From an uncultured Hydrogenophaga sp. (GTDB lineage: Bacteria; Pseudomonadota; Gammaproteobacteria; Burkholderiales; Burkholderiaceae_C), in assembly GCF_958439165.1 (NCBI RefSeq), contig NZ_OY288126.1, forward strand, positions 124,001 through 188,000: a DNA stretch of 64,000 nt. Direction: 5' to 3'. Positions 28,839 through 38,040 of this stretch are shown piece by piece (within the stretch, counting starts at the first letter, position 1; every line of letters starts with the position of its first letter). The position numbers and the translations under genes are program-made. The notes under the pieces are model-generated. The model worked only from the letters and a program-made list of their open reading frames with translations, was not told the DNA's origin and made no database searches.

Positions 28839-29299
28839 CCGATGGAATCGAGCACGTGGGCCATCTCGACGGCCACGCGCGCAGCGTCGATGCCCTTGTC
28901 GGTCTGGCGGGCAAGGGCCTGTTCGTCGTTCTCGACGGTCAGGATGGCGTTGGCGATCGGCAGCCGGTAGTCCAGCGAGACCCGGGTCACACCGGCGCCA
29001 GATTCATTGGCCACCAGCTCGAAGTGGTAGGTCTCGCCGCGGATGATGCAGCCCAGGGCGATGAGGGCGTCGAAGTCGTCGCGCTCGGCCATGGCCTGGA
29101 GCGCCACCGGCACCTCCAGGGCGCCGGGCACCTTCACATGGGCAATGTTCTTTTCCTGCACGCCCAGGGCGAGCAGTTCGGCATGGCAGGCCTTGAACAG
29201 GGCGTCGGTGACGCCCTCGTTCCAGCGCGCCTGCACGATGCCGATGCTGAATTTGCGGCCGTCCAGCGGGCCGGCGCTGCCTTTGTCTGCTCCGAACAT
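28835..29299 (-). CDS. ribH: 6,7-dimethyl-8-ribityllumazine synthase
   Basis: A 154-residue enzyme joining 5-amino-6-ribitylaminouracil and 3,4-dihydroxy-2-butanone 4-phosphate, the penultimate riboflavin step. SIGIVQARWNEGVTDALF (about residues 18-35), VPGALEVPVALQA and ALGCIIRGETYHFELVANES are the conserved active-site segments. ATG 29299 begins the family region; it follows ribBX by 20 bases. It is part of ribE-ribBX-ribH-nusB. Confidence 0.96.
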   Translation of the reverse strand: MFGADKGSAGPLDGRKFSIGIVQARWNEGVTDALFKACHAELLALGVQEKNIAHVKVPGALEVPVALQAMAERDDFDALIALGCIIRGETYHFELVANESGAGVTRVSLDYRLPIANAILTVENDEQALARQTDKGIDAARVAVEMAHVLDSIG

Positions 29300-29319
29300 G
29301 GGGTGGTGTCCTCGGGGGG

Positions 29320-30450
29320 TCAGGTGTTGCGGCCGGTGAAGCCGGTGATTTCCAGGCCGTAGCCGGCCATGCTGGGCATGCGACGCGGGTTGCCCATCAG
29401 GCGCATGCGCTGCACGCCGCATTCGCGCAGGATCTGCGCGCCCACGCCGTAGGTGCGCAGGTCCATGCGGCCACGCTCCGGGGCCTGGGCCGAACGCGCC
29501 GTGCCCTCGAACTGGGCCAGCAGCTGGCCTGCGTCCTCGCCGCAGTTGAGCAGCACCGCCACGCCCCGGCCGGTGTCCTGCAGGTGCCGCAGGCTGGCCT
29601 CCAGGCTCCAGCTGTGCATGGACCGGCCCACTTCCAGGGCGTCGAGCACCGACAGCGGCTCGTGCACCCGCACCGGCACTTCGTCCAGCGGCTGCCACTC
29701 GCCCTTGACCAGGGCCAGGTGCAGTGCGCCGCTGGGCTGGTCGCGGAAGGCATGGGCGGTGAATTCACCGAAGGCGGTGAGCAGCGGGCGGCTGCCCAGC
29801 TTCTGCACCAGCGATTCGGTGCGGCTGCGGTGTTCGATGAGGTCGGCAATGGTGCCGATCTTCAGCCCGTGTTCGGCAGCGAACTGCTGCAGATCGGGCA
29901 GGCGGGCCATGGTGCCGTCGTCCTTCATGATCTCGCAGATGACCGCGGACGGCGAGCAGCCGGCCATGGCCGCGAGGTCGCAGCCGGCCTCGGTGTGGCC
30001 GGCGCGCATGAGCACGCCACCCTCGACCGCCTGCAGCGGAAAGATGTGGCCTGGCTGCACCAGGTCGGCAGCCTGCGCATTCGGCGCCACGGCCACCTGC
30101 ACCGTGCGGGCACGGTCGGCTGCCGAGATGCCGGTGGTCACGCCCTCGGCAGCCTCGATGGAGACGGTGAACGCAGTGCCCATCTTGGTGCCGTTGCGCG
30201 GCACCATGGGCGGCAGCTGCAGGCGCTCGCAGCGCTCGCGGGTGAGGGTCAGGCAGATCAGGCCCCGGCCGAAGCGGGCCATGAAGTTGATGGCTTCGGG
30301 CGTGACATGGTCGGCTGCGAGCACCAGATCGCCTTCGTTCTCGCGGTCTTCCTCGTCGACCAGGATCACCATGCGGCCGGCCTTGATGTCGGCCACGATG
30401 TCCTCGACCGGGGAAATGGCCACCGGGGCCAGCGTCTGGGGGGCGTTCAT
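29320..30450 (-). CDS. ribBX: DHBP synthase with degenerate GTP cyclohydrolase II half (RibBX)
   Basis: A 376-residue RibBA-like fusion. The first ~215 residues are a complete 3,4-dihydroxy-2-butanone-4-phosphate synthase (DEEDRENEGDLVLAADH near residue 32 and the FGRGLICLTLTRERCERL region). The C-terminal half aligns with GTP cyclohydrolase II, ending RTYGVGAQILRECGV and GYGLEITGF, but the zinc triad motif SECLTGDVFGSLRCDC is replaced by unrelated text (VRVHEPLSVLDALEVGRSM) and the EGRGIGL catalytic region is gone. This matches the RibBX variant known from proteobacteria, so a separate ribA must exist elsewhere. It overlaps ribE by 4 bases (ATGA). Confidence 0.9.
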   Translation of the reverse strand: MNAPQTLAPVAISPVEDIVADIKAGRMVILVDEEDRENEGDLVLAADHVTPEAINFMARFGRGLICLTLTRERCERLQLPPMVPRNGTKMGTAFTVSIEAAEGVTTGISAADRARTVQVAVAPNAQAADLVQPGHIFPLQAVEGGVLMRAGHTEAGCDLAAMAGCSPSAVICEIMKDDGTMARLPDLQQFAAEHGLKIGTIADLIEHRSRTESLVQKLGSRPLLTAFGEFTAHAFRDQPSGALHLALVKGEWQPLDEVPVRVHEPLSVLDALEVGRSMHSWSLEASLRHLQDTGRGVAVLLNCGEDAGQLLAQFEGTARSAQAPERGRMDLRTYGVGAQILRECGVQRMRLMGNPRRMPSMAGYGLEITGFTGRNT

Positions 30451-31091
30451 GCGGGATCCTTGTGGAAGTTGGCTCCGCTGGCGAGCATGCGCTCCACATA
30501 GCGGGCCACGGTATCGATCTCGAGGTTGACGGCCGAGCCGGCCCGGAGGGTGCCCAGGGCGGTGTTCTCGATCGTGTGCGGAATGAGGTTGATGCTGAAC
30601 TCGCAGCCCTGGGTGCTGTCGGCCACCCGGTTGACGGTCAGGCTGACGCCGTTGACCGTGATCGAGCCCTTGTAGGCCAGGTACTTGCCCAGATCGGGCG
30701 GGGCCATCACGCGCAGTTCCCAGCTTTCGCCGACCTGGCCGAAGTGCGTGACCCGGCCGATGCCGTCCACATGGCCGGAGACGATGTGGCCGCCCAGCCG
30801 GTCCTGCGGTCGCAGCGCTTTTTCGAGATTGACCGTTGTGCCAGCCTGGCCCAGCCCGGTGGTGCGTGCCAGGGATTCGGCCGAGATGTCGATGGAGAAC
30901 CGCCGGGCAGGCAGGTCCAGCGACGTGACCGTCATGCAGGCGCCGTTGAGGGCGATGCTGTCGCCCAGCCCGACGTCGTCGAGGTAAGCCGATGGCGCCT
31001 CGATGATCAGTCGCTTGCCGTGGTCCAAAGAACTGCCCAGCGCGTGGAGGTCGGCGATACGCCCCACGCCGGTGATGATGCCGGTAAACAT
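30447..31091 (-). CDS. ribE: Riboflavin synthase (alpha chain)
   Basis: A 214-residue enzyme that dismutates two ribityllumazines into riboflavin and a pyrimidine. Two tandem lumazine-binding folds begin MFTGIITGVGRIADL and RLGGHIVSGHVDGIGRVT; SITVNGVSLTV and IPHTIENT mark the second. ATG 31091 gives the invariant MFTGII start; a longer frame to 31118 is not supported. Overlaps ribBX as ATGA. First gene of the riboflavin/nusB run; the PilE gene is 62 bases upstream. Confidence 0.96.
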   Translation of the reverse strand: MFTGIITGVGRIADLHALGSSLDHGKRLIIEAPSAYLDDVGLGDSIALNGACMTVTSLDLPARRFSIDISAESLARTTGLGQAGTTVNLEKALRPQDRLGGHIVSGHVDGIGRVTHFGQVGESWELRVMAPPDLGKYLAYKGSITVNGVSLTVNRVADSTQGCEFSINLIPHTIENTALGTLRAGSAVNLEIDTVARYVERMLASGANFHKDPA

Positions 31092-31153
31092 CCGGCTATT
31101 TTCGCAGGGTTTGTCCACCCCCCGTCGGCATCAGGGCTGTACCAGCCACGACC

Positions 31154-31588
31154 TCAGCGGCTCCAGCACTCTTCCGTGCCCAGCGGCACCGCCTGACCGG
31201 CCACCTGCAGCTGGGTGCGGGCACCCGTGTGGTCGACCTGAAAGATGCCGCACCCGTCCGTGATCTGGCGGCCGGACGGGGTGGCGGTGAGGGTGAAGCT
31301 GGTCGTGGTGGTGGCCAGCGTCACCGTGTAGCGCGCACCCTCGACCCGGAGCAGGTCGGCCGGAATCTGTGCTGCCGCGGGATAGGTGCCCTGAGCGGTG
31401 GCCGCCCGTTCCAGCCACTGCCCCACCTGCAGCAAGGTGGCCCGCGCCTGCCCGCGATGACCCCGAAGCACGTACTGCTCGTAGCTGGGCATGGCCACCC
31501 GAAGCAGCACCCCCAGCACGGTCACCACCACCAGCAGTTCGATGAGGGTCATGCCCGCTTCGCGGTCCAGCTCCGGTGCGTGGCTCAT
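31154..31588 (-). CDS. pilE: Type IV pilin-like protein (PilE type)
   Basis: A 144-residue minor pilin. The prepilin cleavage site is Gly12/Met13 (GMTLIELLVVV), with Glu at mature position 5 (Glu17) and a hydrophobic helix to residue ~35. The globular domain ends with two cysteines (DGCGIF and EECWSR) forming the expected disulfide loop. It is the last gene of the minor pilin operon, overlapping pilY1 by 4 bases (ATGA). N-terminal Met after cleavage instead of Phe is a modest variation. Confidence 0.9.
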   Translation of the reverse strand: MSHAPELDREAGMTLIELLVVVTVLGVLLRVAMPSYEQYVLRGHRGQARATLLQVGQWLERAATAQGTYPAAAQIPADLLRVEGARYTVTLATTTTSFTLTATPSGRQITDGCGIFQVDHTGARTQLQVAGQAVPLGTEECWSR

Positions 31589-34500
31589 GGGAGGATGCGC
31601 CAGTCGATGCGGCGGGGAATGTAGGTGAAGCGGTTGAGCTGCACGCTGGGTGCAGTCGATTGGCTGGCGGTGGAGTTGCCGTTGTTGTTAAGACCAAAAA
31701 CGACGGTCCGGTGAGCGGTCTCGATGGCCACCGACTCGCCGGCGCCGAACTGGACCCTCGAGGCGTTGCTCAGGTCCAGCGTGCTGTCCGTCGTGTGGAA
31801 CACGGGCTGGGCTGCCGGCTCTCCGGTGAGGCCCTTGACGACCATCAGGAAACCCAGCTCCGGCGGGGGTACTGTGGAGCAGGTGCCCTCCTTGAACGTC
31901 TCTGCCGGGACCCGCGTCTCGAAGCGGACCAGGTTGCCGGGCCGCAGCGTGGGGTTGCCGAGCAGTCGTTCTCCGGTGGGTGGCAGATCGATGTACCAGC
32001 CGCGTGGAGACGTGCTGGCGTTCTGCGTGTACAGCACCGGATTGCGCGAGGTGTTGAAGTAGTTCCTCAGGTCGGTGGTGGCCGAGGTTTTCGCGACCTG
32101 TCCCGTGATGGTCTGCTGCACCAGCCTGCTGCGCAGGGTGCCCGCAGCCACGTTCGGCCCTGTGCTGGCGGTCACGATGCCGCCTGACCGGCTGTAGCGG
32201 GTCGAGTCCCAGACCCCGTACAGGCTCTGGACCGACTTGTTGTCGCGATCGGTTTCCTCCAGCAGCCGCCCTGTACCGAAGTTGAGCACCACGCCACCCA
32301 GAGGGTGCGGCACCCACATCGGAGCGGTGGTGATGGACTGGGCCTTGCCGGCGGCGTCCACTGCGGTCATCAGGGGCTGGCACACGGTACTGCCGCCCGG
32401 CTTGCACACACTGCCGCTCCCCCAGCCGGCCACCCCCCATTGGGTCGGGTCGGCCCGGGTGAGGTCGAACTTCCAGAAGTTGCCCAGCAGGTCGCCGGCA
32501 TACACCACATCCGCCGTCCCGTTGCCGTCCACGTCCAGGGGCCGCGGAGCCGCCAGCCCGTTGCCCAGCCCGGTCCCGGATTGCGCCGGAATCACCAGGA
32601 GCTCGCGGCTGCCATCCAGGTACTGGACCAGAAGGGAGGCACGCTCACGGACGCTGTTGACACCGTTGCCCAGCAACACGGCCCATCGGCCGTTGTTGAG
32701 CTTCACGAACTGATCGGCACGCCGGGCGTCGATCGGATCGGTGGTGGGGGGCGACACGATGTGGCCGATGTCGTCCGGGTCCTGGGTCGCCTGCGAGGTC
32801 GACGTGGAGCTCGACGAGTTGTCCAGCACGACCAGGGTGTTCAGCTGAAGGGCGGGCAACTCGGTCGATGTCACGTCGACGATGGCGTAGCCGCGTCCCC
32901 CGGCGCCGAGCGGAGCCACCGCATAGGTCTTCCAGCTGGGTTCGATGCCGCTGGAGACGGCGCTGGAGCTGACGTCCACATCACCCGCGAAAGGCGAGCC
33001 GTCCACCGTGTACTGGTGCTTGTACCGTGGGTCGGTGTAGCCATCGAGCTTGCTGTAGACGCCCGACGGGACGTAGGCCAGGATTTCGTCACCGGTCTTG
33101 GCGTTGAAGACATGGAACATGCCGTCGTTGGCGCCGACCATCAGCATCGGGGAGCGGTTCCGATCTCGGGTCAGCTTGCGGAAGCTGGCGTGCCCCGGGA
33201 ATTCGACCGGGTACGGCGGAGTTTCGGTCTGTGCCCAGAGGTTGGAATTGACGATGGTGCCTAGGCGTGAGCCCCGGGTGCGAAGTGTCCCGCCGGTCGC
33301 TGTCTGTTCATTGCTTCGGTCTCCCCGAAGGTAGTCCAGCTTGACCCGTCCCTGGGCTTCCGTTCCGGCCCCCTGGATCAGTGACTTCTGTGCCGGGGTC
33401 AGGGCTGTCCAGACAAAGTCGGTGCCCCGGGTCCCGTCGTGCGTCTTGATGAGGCGTGCATTCACGTTGACGGTACCCAGATCCAGCCGGGCGGCAGCCG
33501 ACCAGCTCGCGGTGGCACTGAGAGACGTGTCCGACGCCCTCACGCCCCGTGCGCTGATGTCGCCAGCCCAATACTCGGGGCTGAACGAAGCCAGGTACAC
33601 CAGCGCATCCTGCCGGAGATCGCGCTTGTTGGCCGCAACGCTCACGACGCCGCCGATCCCTTCGGCCCGGATGTCGGCCAGGATGGACTGGAATGCCGCT
33701 GCCAGTGCGGTGTTGTCCGGCGCAGGGAAAAAGACACCCCGTCCGTTCATCGCGGCATGCCAGAGCTCCTGCTTGCGCCTGTTGATCACGACCGTGTCAT
33801 TGACGCCCTGGGCCACCGTGCACTTCGACTCCAACCGGGATCCGCACAGTGGCGAGGTCCAGGCGAATTCGCCCTGGGCCAGCTTGTCGATGCCTGAATA
33901 CATGCCGCCTGCCCACTGGATCGGGCCGGTCCATTTGTCGGCGGCACCTTTGAACCCGATCGTGTAGGTGACGATGTGCTGCCAGCTGGCCGGATTGTTC
34001 TTGGGGTTCCAGTACGGCGCAATGGCCGCAGTGCCGTACAGCTCCTGGGTGCCGACGTTCTGCCGGAATTTCACGTCGTTGGCGAGATCGTTCCGCAGGT
34101 CGGTGGCCCACATGTGGAATGCCAGGTCCGAGAACGTGCTGATCTCCGAGGTGCCGATGGTGTCCCGGTAGAACCGGGTCTGGGCCGAGGCGGTGTCGTA
34201 CTTCACGCCGTCCGGCAGGGTTCTTGGCGTGCCGTCGGCGTTGCCGCCCCCCATGACCACCCCGTCGCCGTCCTTGGAGCTGCCCAACAAGCTGTTCCAC
34301 GAGCCGTCGGTCATGAACACGTGGAACGACTTTCGGCAGCTCAGCTCCGACAGGTCGGTCGGGGTCTGGGGGTTGTTCCGCCACGGGTTGTAGTCGCCTT
34401 TCGCGCTGAAGTAGTCGAACACCCGTTTCATCGCGAGGTGCGACGGTGTGTTGCTGGGCACGGGCAGCGTCAGGTTGTCGATCCAGTTCGTCAGATTGGC

Positions 34501-34860
34501 CCGGTGCGTCTTGTCGATCAGCCGCATCCCGTTGTAGGCGCCGCAACTCGCATCGGTGGTGGCGCTGAGCGGCAACCGTCTGCAGCGGTTCAGGGATTGC
34601 CAGGCCAGCCGGATGGTCCCGTCGGGTATCAGTTGCTCGGTGAAGGTCGCTTTCAGCGCCGACTGGATGGCAGTAAGGCCTTCGTAACCCAGGCTGGCTG
34701 AATCGTCGATGGTCATCACCACATTGGGGGGCGGCTCCTTGACCGTGGCCTGTGGCGTCTGGGTCAGCAGCAGTGGTGCAGCCTGGCCATGGGAGGCCAT
34801 GAGGCCGGACAACGCCAGCGGTAGCGTGGCGATCCGGAGGGACCTGATCGAGCGTTTCAT
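31585..34860 (-). CDS. pilY1: PilY1/PilC-type pilus tip adhesin
   Basis: A 1091-residue secreted protein with a signal peptide (about 1-28), an N-terminal von Willebrand A-like region with a MIDAS-type DDSAS (Asp52, Ser54, Ser56), and a C-terminal beta-propeller. Around residue 775 the loop DVDGNGTADVV matches the calcium-binding DxDxNxxxD site of Pseudomonas PilY1. It primes pilus assembly and acts in adhesion, surface sensing and calcium-dependent extension. It lies between pilX and pilE, overlapping the latter. Length is normal. Confidence 0.92.
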   Translation of the reverse strand: MKRSIRSLRIATLPLALSGLMASHGQAAPLLLTQTPQATVKEPPPNVVMTIDDSASLGYEGLTAIQSALKATFTEQLIPDGTIRLAWQSLNRCRRLPLSATTDASCGAYNGMRLIDKTHRANLTNWIDNLTLPVPSNTPSHLAMKRVFDYFSAKGDYNPWRNNPQTPTDLSELSCRKSFHVFMTDGSWNSLLGSSKDGDGVVMGGGNADGTPRTLPDGVKYDTASAQTRFYRDTIGTSEISTFSDLAFHMWATDLRNDLANDVKFRQNVGTQELYGTAAIAPYWNPKNNPASWQHIVTYTIGFKGAADKWTGPIQWAGGMYSGIDKLAQGEFAWTSPLCGSRLESKCTVAQGVNDTVVINRRKQELWHAAMNGRGVFFPAPDNTALAAAFQSILADIRAEGIGGVVSVAANKRDLRQDALVYLASFSPEYWAGDISARGVRASDTSLSATASWSAAARLDLGTVNVNARLIKTHDGTRGTDFVWTALTPAQKSLIQGAGTEAQGRVKLDYLRGDRSNEQTATGGTLRTRGSRLGTIVNSNLWAQTETPPYPVEFPGHASFRKLTRDRNRSPMLMVGANDGMFHVFNAKTGDEILAYVPSGVYSKLDGYTDPRYKHQYTVDGSPFAGDVDVSSSAVSSGIEPSWKTYAVAPLGAGGRGYAIVDVTSTELPALQLNTLVVLDNSSSSTSTSQATQDPDDIGHIVSPPTTDPIDARRADQFVKLNNGRWAVLLGNGVNSVRERASLLVQYLDGSRELLVIPAQSGTGLGNGLAAPRPLDVDGNGTADVVYAGDLLGNFWKFDLTRADPTQWGVAGWGSGSVCKPGGSTVCQPLMTAVDAAGKAQSITTAPMWVPHPLGGVVLNFGTGRLLEETDRDNKSVQSLYGVWDSTRYSRSGGIVTASTGPNVAAGTLRSRLVQQTITGQVAKTSATTDLRNYFNTSRNPVLYTQNASTSPRGWYIDLPPTGERLLGNPTLRPGNLVRFETRVPAETFKEGTCSTVPPPELGFLMVVKGLTGEPAAQPVFHTTDSTLDLSNASRVQFGAGESVAIETAHRTVVFGLNNNGNSTASQSTAPSVQLNRFTYIPRRIDWRILP

Positions 34861-34869
34861 GGTGTTTCC

Positions 34870-35598
34870 TCAGCTGACGTCCTGCAGGACCAAAGTGGAT
34901 CGAAGCCATATCCGCGTTCCAGCCCGCAGACCCTGCACATGCACCGTGATGCGGTAGAGGAACGGGCTGTTGCGCGCCGGTGTCGGCATGCCGGCAGCCG
35001 ACGACGACAGGAACCCGGACTGGTTGAACCGGTACACCTCCACCCAGTACCAGGCCCTGGGGTTGGCGGCAGCCAGCAGCGGGTTCCCTGCGCTGCCGGG
35101 AGCGGCCGAGGTGAACTGGCCATACCGGGCACTGGAAGCGGCGTCGGTGAGGACGGCGGCGTTGGCCTTCAGGTAGGCGATCGACATCACGCCGGGGTCG
35201 GTCGGCGTGCAGATGCCGGCCACGCAGGGCCTTCCGCTCGCGGCCACCCGCGCCGCATTGATCTCGAAATCGTCCAGGGTGTAGGGGAAGTAAGGCGCGC
35301 TCCCGGTGAGGCTCCGGCAGCCGATCAGGGCTGCATCGGCGCTGCAGGGCGTGATGCCGTCGGCCTGCAGGCCGCGGATGTCCAGTTCGGCATCCCGCAG
35401 CACCGCCTCGGCGGCAGCGAATGCCCGCTGGACGTCCGATTCGCTGCCCACAGTGCGCTCGCTCAGCCACTGGTTGCGGCTGGTTCCGAGCGCCGTCAGT
35501 GCCGCCAGCATCATCATGACCAGAACGATCACGACCACCGCTCCTTGCTGGCGGTGCTGGCGCAGGGCCGGAGCCGGCCGGCACGGATGGTTTTTCAT
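34870..35598 (-). CDS. pilX: Minor pilin PilX-type
   Basis: A 242-residue minor pilin with a class III-like N-terminus: Gly19/Ala20 before AVVVIVLVMMMLAALTALG. The fifth mature residue is Ile, not Glu, as in PilX/GspK-type tip subunits. The body has several cysteine pairs. It overlaps pilW by 4 bases and precedes pilY1 by 9. PilX and PilY1 sit together at the pilus tip in known systems. Confidence 0.85.
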   Translation of the reverse strand: MKNHPCRPAPALRQHRQQGAVVVIVLVMMMLAALTALGTSRNQWLSERTVGSESDVQRAFAAAEAVLRDAELDIRGLQADGITPCSADAALIGCRSLTGSAPYFPYTLDDFEINAARVAASGRPCVAGICTPTDPGVMSIAYLKANAAVLTDAASSARYGQFTSAAPGSAGNPLLAAANPRAWYWVEVYRFNQSGFLSSSAAGMPTPARNSPFLYRITVHVQGLRAGTRIWLRSTLVLQDVS

Positions 35599-36356
35599 GC
35601 GCCGAGGTTCCTGAGCTGGAAAAGCCTGGTGTAGGTGCGGCGCAATCGCCCGTCGGCCGGCACGGCTTCCCCGTTGCATCCGGTGATCTGGGTGGTGACC
35701 TGGCCCTGGCGCTCGCCCACCATGCGCAGGCAGACCATCACCGCGGTCACGGCGGCCCAGCTCACCGGCGTGGTCCGGTATTGCAGCAAGGTGCCGTTGG
35801 GTTCGCCATACCAGACCTGCATGTCCTCGACGCCGCTCACGAAGGCTGCGCTCGTGTTGGTGCCGGTGCACATCAGGTCTCCCGCACTGACGGTGAACAC
35901 GTTGCGCACGTCGACCGTGGTGCTGCCGGGCAGCAGTCCCAGGCAGTCACGGGTGTCGGTGGGCACGTCGTTCTGTAGACTGGTCTGCAGCGTGTCCGGA
36001 GCGCTCCCGGCGCCGTTGGTGCCGCGCAGTGAGGAGGGCGCATCGGTGGTGCCGTATCCGCTGTAGCCGGACGCAAACTCCACGTTGCCCGAGTTGCCGG
36101 ATGAAATCAGCGGCCGGGCACCGGCTTGCCTCAGCTGCATCCCGATCACGCGGAACGCCAGGTTGGAGTCCTGCTGCATCCGCCAGGCGTCTTCAGCCGT
36201 GGCCGCCGACAGCCGCACGAAGATCAGGCTGGAGGTGGCGGCCAGGGCCACCATCAGCCCGATCACCATGCCGACCAGGATCTCCACCAGCGACATGCCG
36301 CTCTGGCGCTGGTGGCGCGCAGCTTTGCACAGGTGCAGGGATGCGGTTGGATTCAT
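35595..36356 (-). CDS. pilW: Minor pilin PilW-type
   Basis: A 253-residue pseudopilin-like protein with the prepilin site at Gly20/Met21 in SGMSLVEILVGMVIGLMVAL, Glu25 at mature position 5. The globular part is Ser/Thr/Gly-rich with several cysteines (DCLGLLPG, LMCTGTN). ATG 36356 overlaps the pilV stop as ATGA and its stop overlaps pilX, so this operon is read through by coupling. It caps the pilus with PilV and PilX. Confidence 0.88.
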   Translation of the reverse strand: MNPTASLHLCKAARHQRQSGMSLVEILVGMVIGLMVALAATSSLIFVRLSAATAEDAWRMQQDSNLAFRVIGMQLRQAGARPLISSGNSGNVEFASGYSGYGTTDAPSSLRGTNGAGSAPDTLQTSLQNDVPTDTRDCLGLLPGSTTVDVRNVFTVSAGDLMCTGTNTSAAFVSGVEDMQVWYGEPNGTLLQYRTTPVSWAAVTAVMVCLRMVGERQGQVTTQITGCNGEAVPADGRLRRTYTRLFQLRNLGA

Positions 36357-36928
36357 GGCCGCAGATAGGTCAGGTGGCAGATGAAGCCGGCTGTGCAGGT
36401 GACGCCGGCCACGCCGGTCCCGGTGTTGCCCAGCCCGTCCTTGACCTCGTCGGCTGCGGCGAACAGCTGCTGCACCGTGGTCGAGCTCCTGCTCTCCCGC
36501 AGGGCCGAGATCCGTGTCCAGCGGAACAGCACGCCGAACTGGTTGGGGTCCGTGGTGGACCGGAAAACCTGGGCGTCGCCGGAGGGCAGCTGCTGGGCCA
36601 CCGCCGATTTCCATTGCCAGAGGTCGAACTGCGCGAGCTGCGCCGGATTGCACGGCGCTGAACGGCAGTCCACCGCTGCCGCAGGAGCAGTACCCCAGCT
36701 GGTCTGGTAGGGGCTGTTCTGGTTGGCCGGTGTCCGGGCACCGGTGTTGAGCAGCATCCGGTCGAGCAGGTCGGCAGCCATCTGCGACGCGACATTGCGG
36801 GCAGCACTGTTGCGCGTTTCGTTGAGGGCCCGCACCTGCATGCCGGCCATCGCCAGCAAACCGAAGGCCACCAGGAAAAGGGCCACCAGGGCTTCCAGCA
36901 GCGATGCGCCGCGTTGATGGCTCAGCAT
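36353..36928 (-). CDS. pilV: Minor pilin PilV-type
   Basis: A 191-residue minor pilin. Processing is expected after Gly7 in RGASLLEALVALFLVAFG (Ala8, Glu12 at mature position 5). The globular domain is cysteine-bearing with VDCRSAPCNP and TAGFICHLTYL at the end. Start overlaps the preceding FimT-type stop by seven bases. Part of the priming tip complex. Confidence 0.88.
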   Translation of the reverse strand: MLSHQRGASLLEALVALFLVAFGLLAMAGMQVRALNETRNSAARNVASQMAADLLDRMLLNTGARTPANQNSPYQTSWGTAPAAAVDCRSAPCNPAQLAQFDLWQWKSAVAQQLPSGDAQVFRSTTDPNQFGVLFRWTRISALRESRSSTTVQQLFAAADEVKDGLGNTGTGVAGVTCTAGFICHLTYLRP

Positions 36929-37482
36929 GATCCTGTCCCCTGCTTGTAGCGAAGGCGGGTGCCGGTGGAATAGCAGACCGATCCGGCGAGCGACGCGTGC
37001 TGGCTGTCCACCGGGCTGAGCTCGAAGCGCTGGCCCAGCGTCACGCTCTGCCCGAACTGGTTGAATTGCTGGGACGTGTTGGGTGCGGTGGGTTTGGTGA
37101 GCCTCACGCCGATCGGCACGCTGACCGTCTGCAGCCGCACGTCACCCGCTTCTTCCTGGCCGTCGGCGTCCATGTCGACGAAGGCCGTCCAGCCGCAGCT
37201 CCAGTCGGTGGTGTTCAGCAGAGCGGTGCTGCAACCGGTGAGCCGGGCCAGTGTCACCGTGTTGCCCCGGGCCATGGCCTCCGAACGTGCCTGCTGCATC
37301 GACTGGATCAGCTCGGACCTCAGGCCGTCGACGCGATGCCGTACCACCATGCCGACCATGACAGGTGCCGCCATGGCTGAGAGGGTCGTCAGGATCGCGA
37401 TGACGGTCAGCAGCTCCACCAGCGTGAACCCCCGGCCATGCATCGAGGCCCGTCGACCTGGGCGCAGGGTTCGGCTCAGCAT
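36922..37482 (-). CDS. FimT/GspH-type pseudopilin (second)
   Basis: A 186-residue pseudopilin. The prepilin leader is MLSRTLRPGRRASMHGRG, with the cleavage after Gly18 in GFTLVELLTVIAIL and Glu23 at mature position 5. Ends with a C-terminal Cys. It overlaps its neighbours on both sides by seven bases each. An internal ATG at residue 14 is possible but does not alter the mature protein. FimT proteins bind DNA in some competence pili; this copy has no clear mark for or against that. Confidence 0.85.
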   Translation of the reverse strand: MLSRTLRPGRRASMHGRGFTLVELLTVIAILTTLSAMAAPVMVGMVVRHRVDGLRSELIQSMQQARSEAMARGNTVTLARLTGCSTALLNTTDWSCGWTAFVDMDADGQEEAGDVRLQTVSVPIGVRLTKPTAPNTSQQFNQFGQSVTLGQRFELSPVDSQHASLAGSVCYSTGTRLRYKQGTGSC

Positions 37483-38030
37483 GTGTGGCTGCCCTCGACC
37501 ACTTTCAGCCGGGTGCCGCCGAACTCCATGCAGAGGCGGCGCATCCAGCCGCCCGGCGCAGCGCTGTTGTCCGGTGCAATGCGCAACCCCTGGACGGCGG
37601 CATCGGTGCGGCCCAATGCGGAATAGGCGAGGCTTTCGCCGTCAGGCCCCTCCAGCAGGATCTGGTGGCCCCGGACCGGGCCATGGCTCGAGAGCAGCGC
37701 GTCATCCGGGTCGCGCGACCGGTTCCGGTTGCGGTCGATGAAGACTTCCCATCCGCACCGCCAGTCGGCCGGGTGGGTGGCCTCGGCGCAGCCGGCCAGC
37801 CGGCGCACGGTCACGGTACGGCCCTGGTTCACCGCTTCAGATCGGGCGGACTGCAGTGCAGCGATCAGATCGGACTGCACGCCGTCGGCCTTGTAGCGTT
37901 CGCCGATGCGGGCGAACGAGGGTGCCGCGAGGGCAACGAGGGTGCCCAGCAGTGCAACTGCCACCATCGTCTCGATGAGCGAGAAACCCTGTGAAAGGGC
38001 GGGACGCCAGGAAGTGGAGGGCTTGTTCAT
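37476..38030 (-). CDS. FimT/GspH-type pseudopilin (first)
   Basis: A 184-residue FimT/GspH pseudopilin heading the pilin operon. Cleavage follows Gly15 in QGFSLIETMVAVALLG, Glu20 at mature position 5. It has a C-terminal GSHTC. ATG 38030 is preferred over a TTG at 38039. Shine-Dalgarno support is weak; TACATT lies just upstream, so the transcript may be almost leaderless. Two adjacent FimT paralogues are unlike each other beyond the N-terminal helix. Confidence 0.85.
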   Translation of the reverse strand: MNKPSTSWRPALSQGFSLIETMVAVALLGTLVALAAPSFARIGERYKADGVQSDLIAALQSARSEAVNQGRTVTVRRLAGCAEATHPADWRCGWEVFIDRNRNRSRDPDDALLSSHGPVRGHQILLEGPDGESLAYSALGRTDAAVQGLRIAPDNSAAPGGWMRRLCMEFGGTRLKVVEGSHTC

Positions 38031-38040
38031 GCCCGCCAAT

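Noticed and set aside
30447..31153. FMN riboswitch upstream of the riboflavin genes
   Set aside because: The gap between ribE and the pilin gene is short and none of the conserved FMN aptamer sequences is present.
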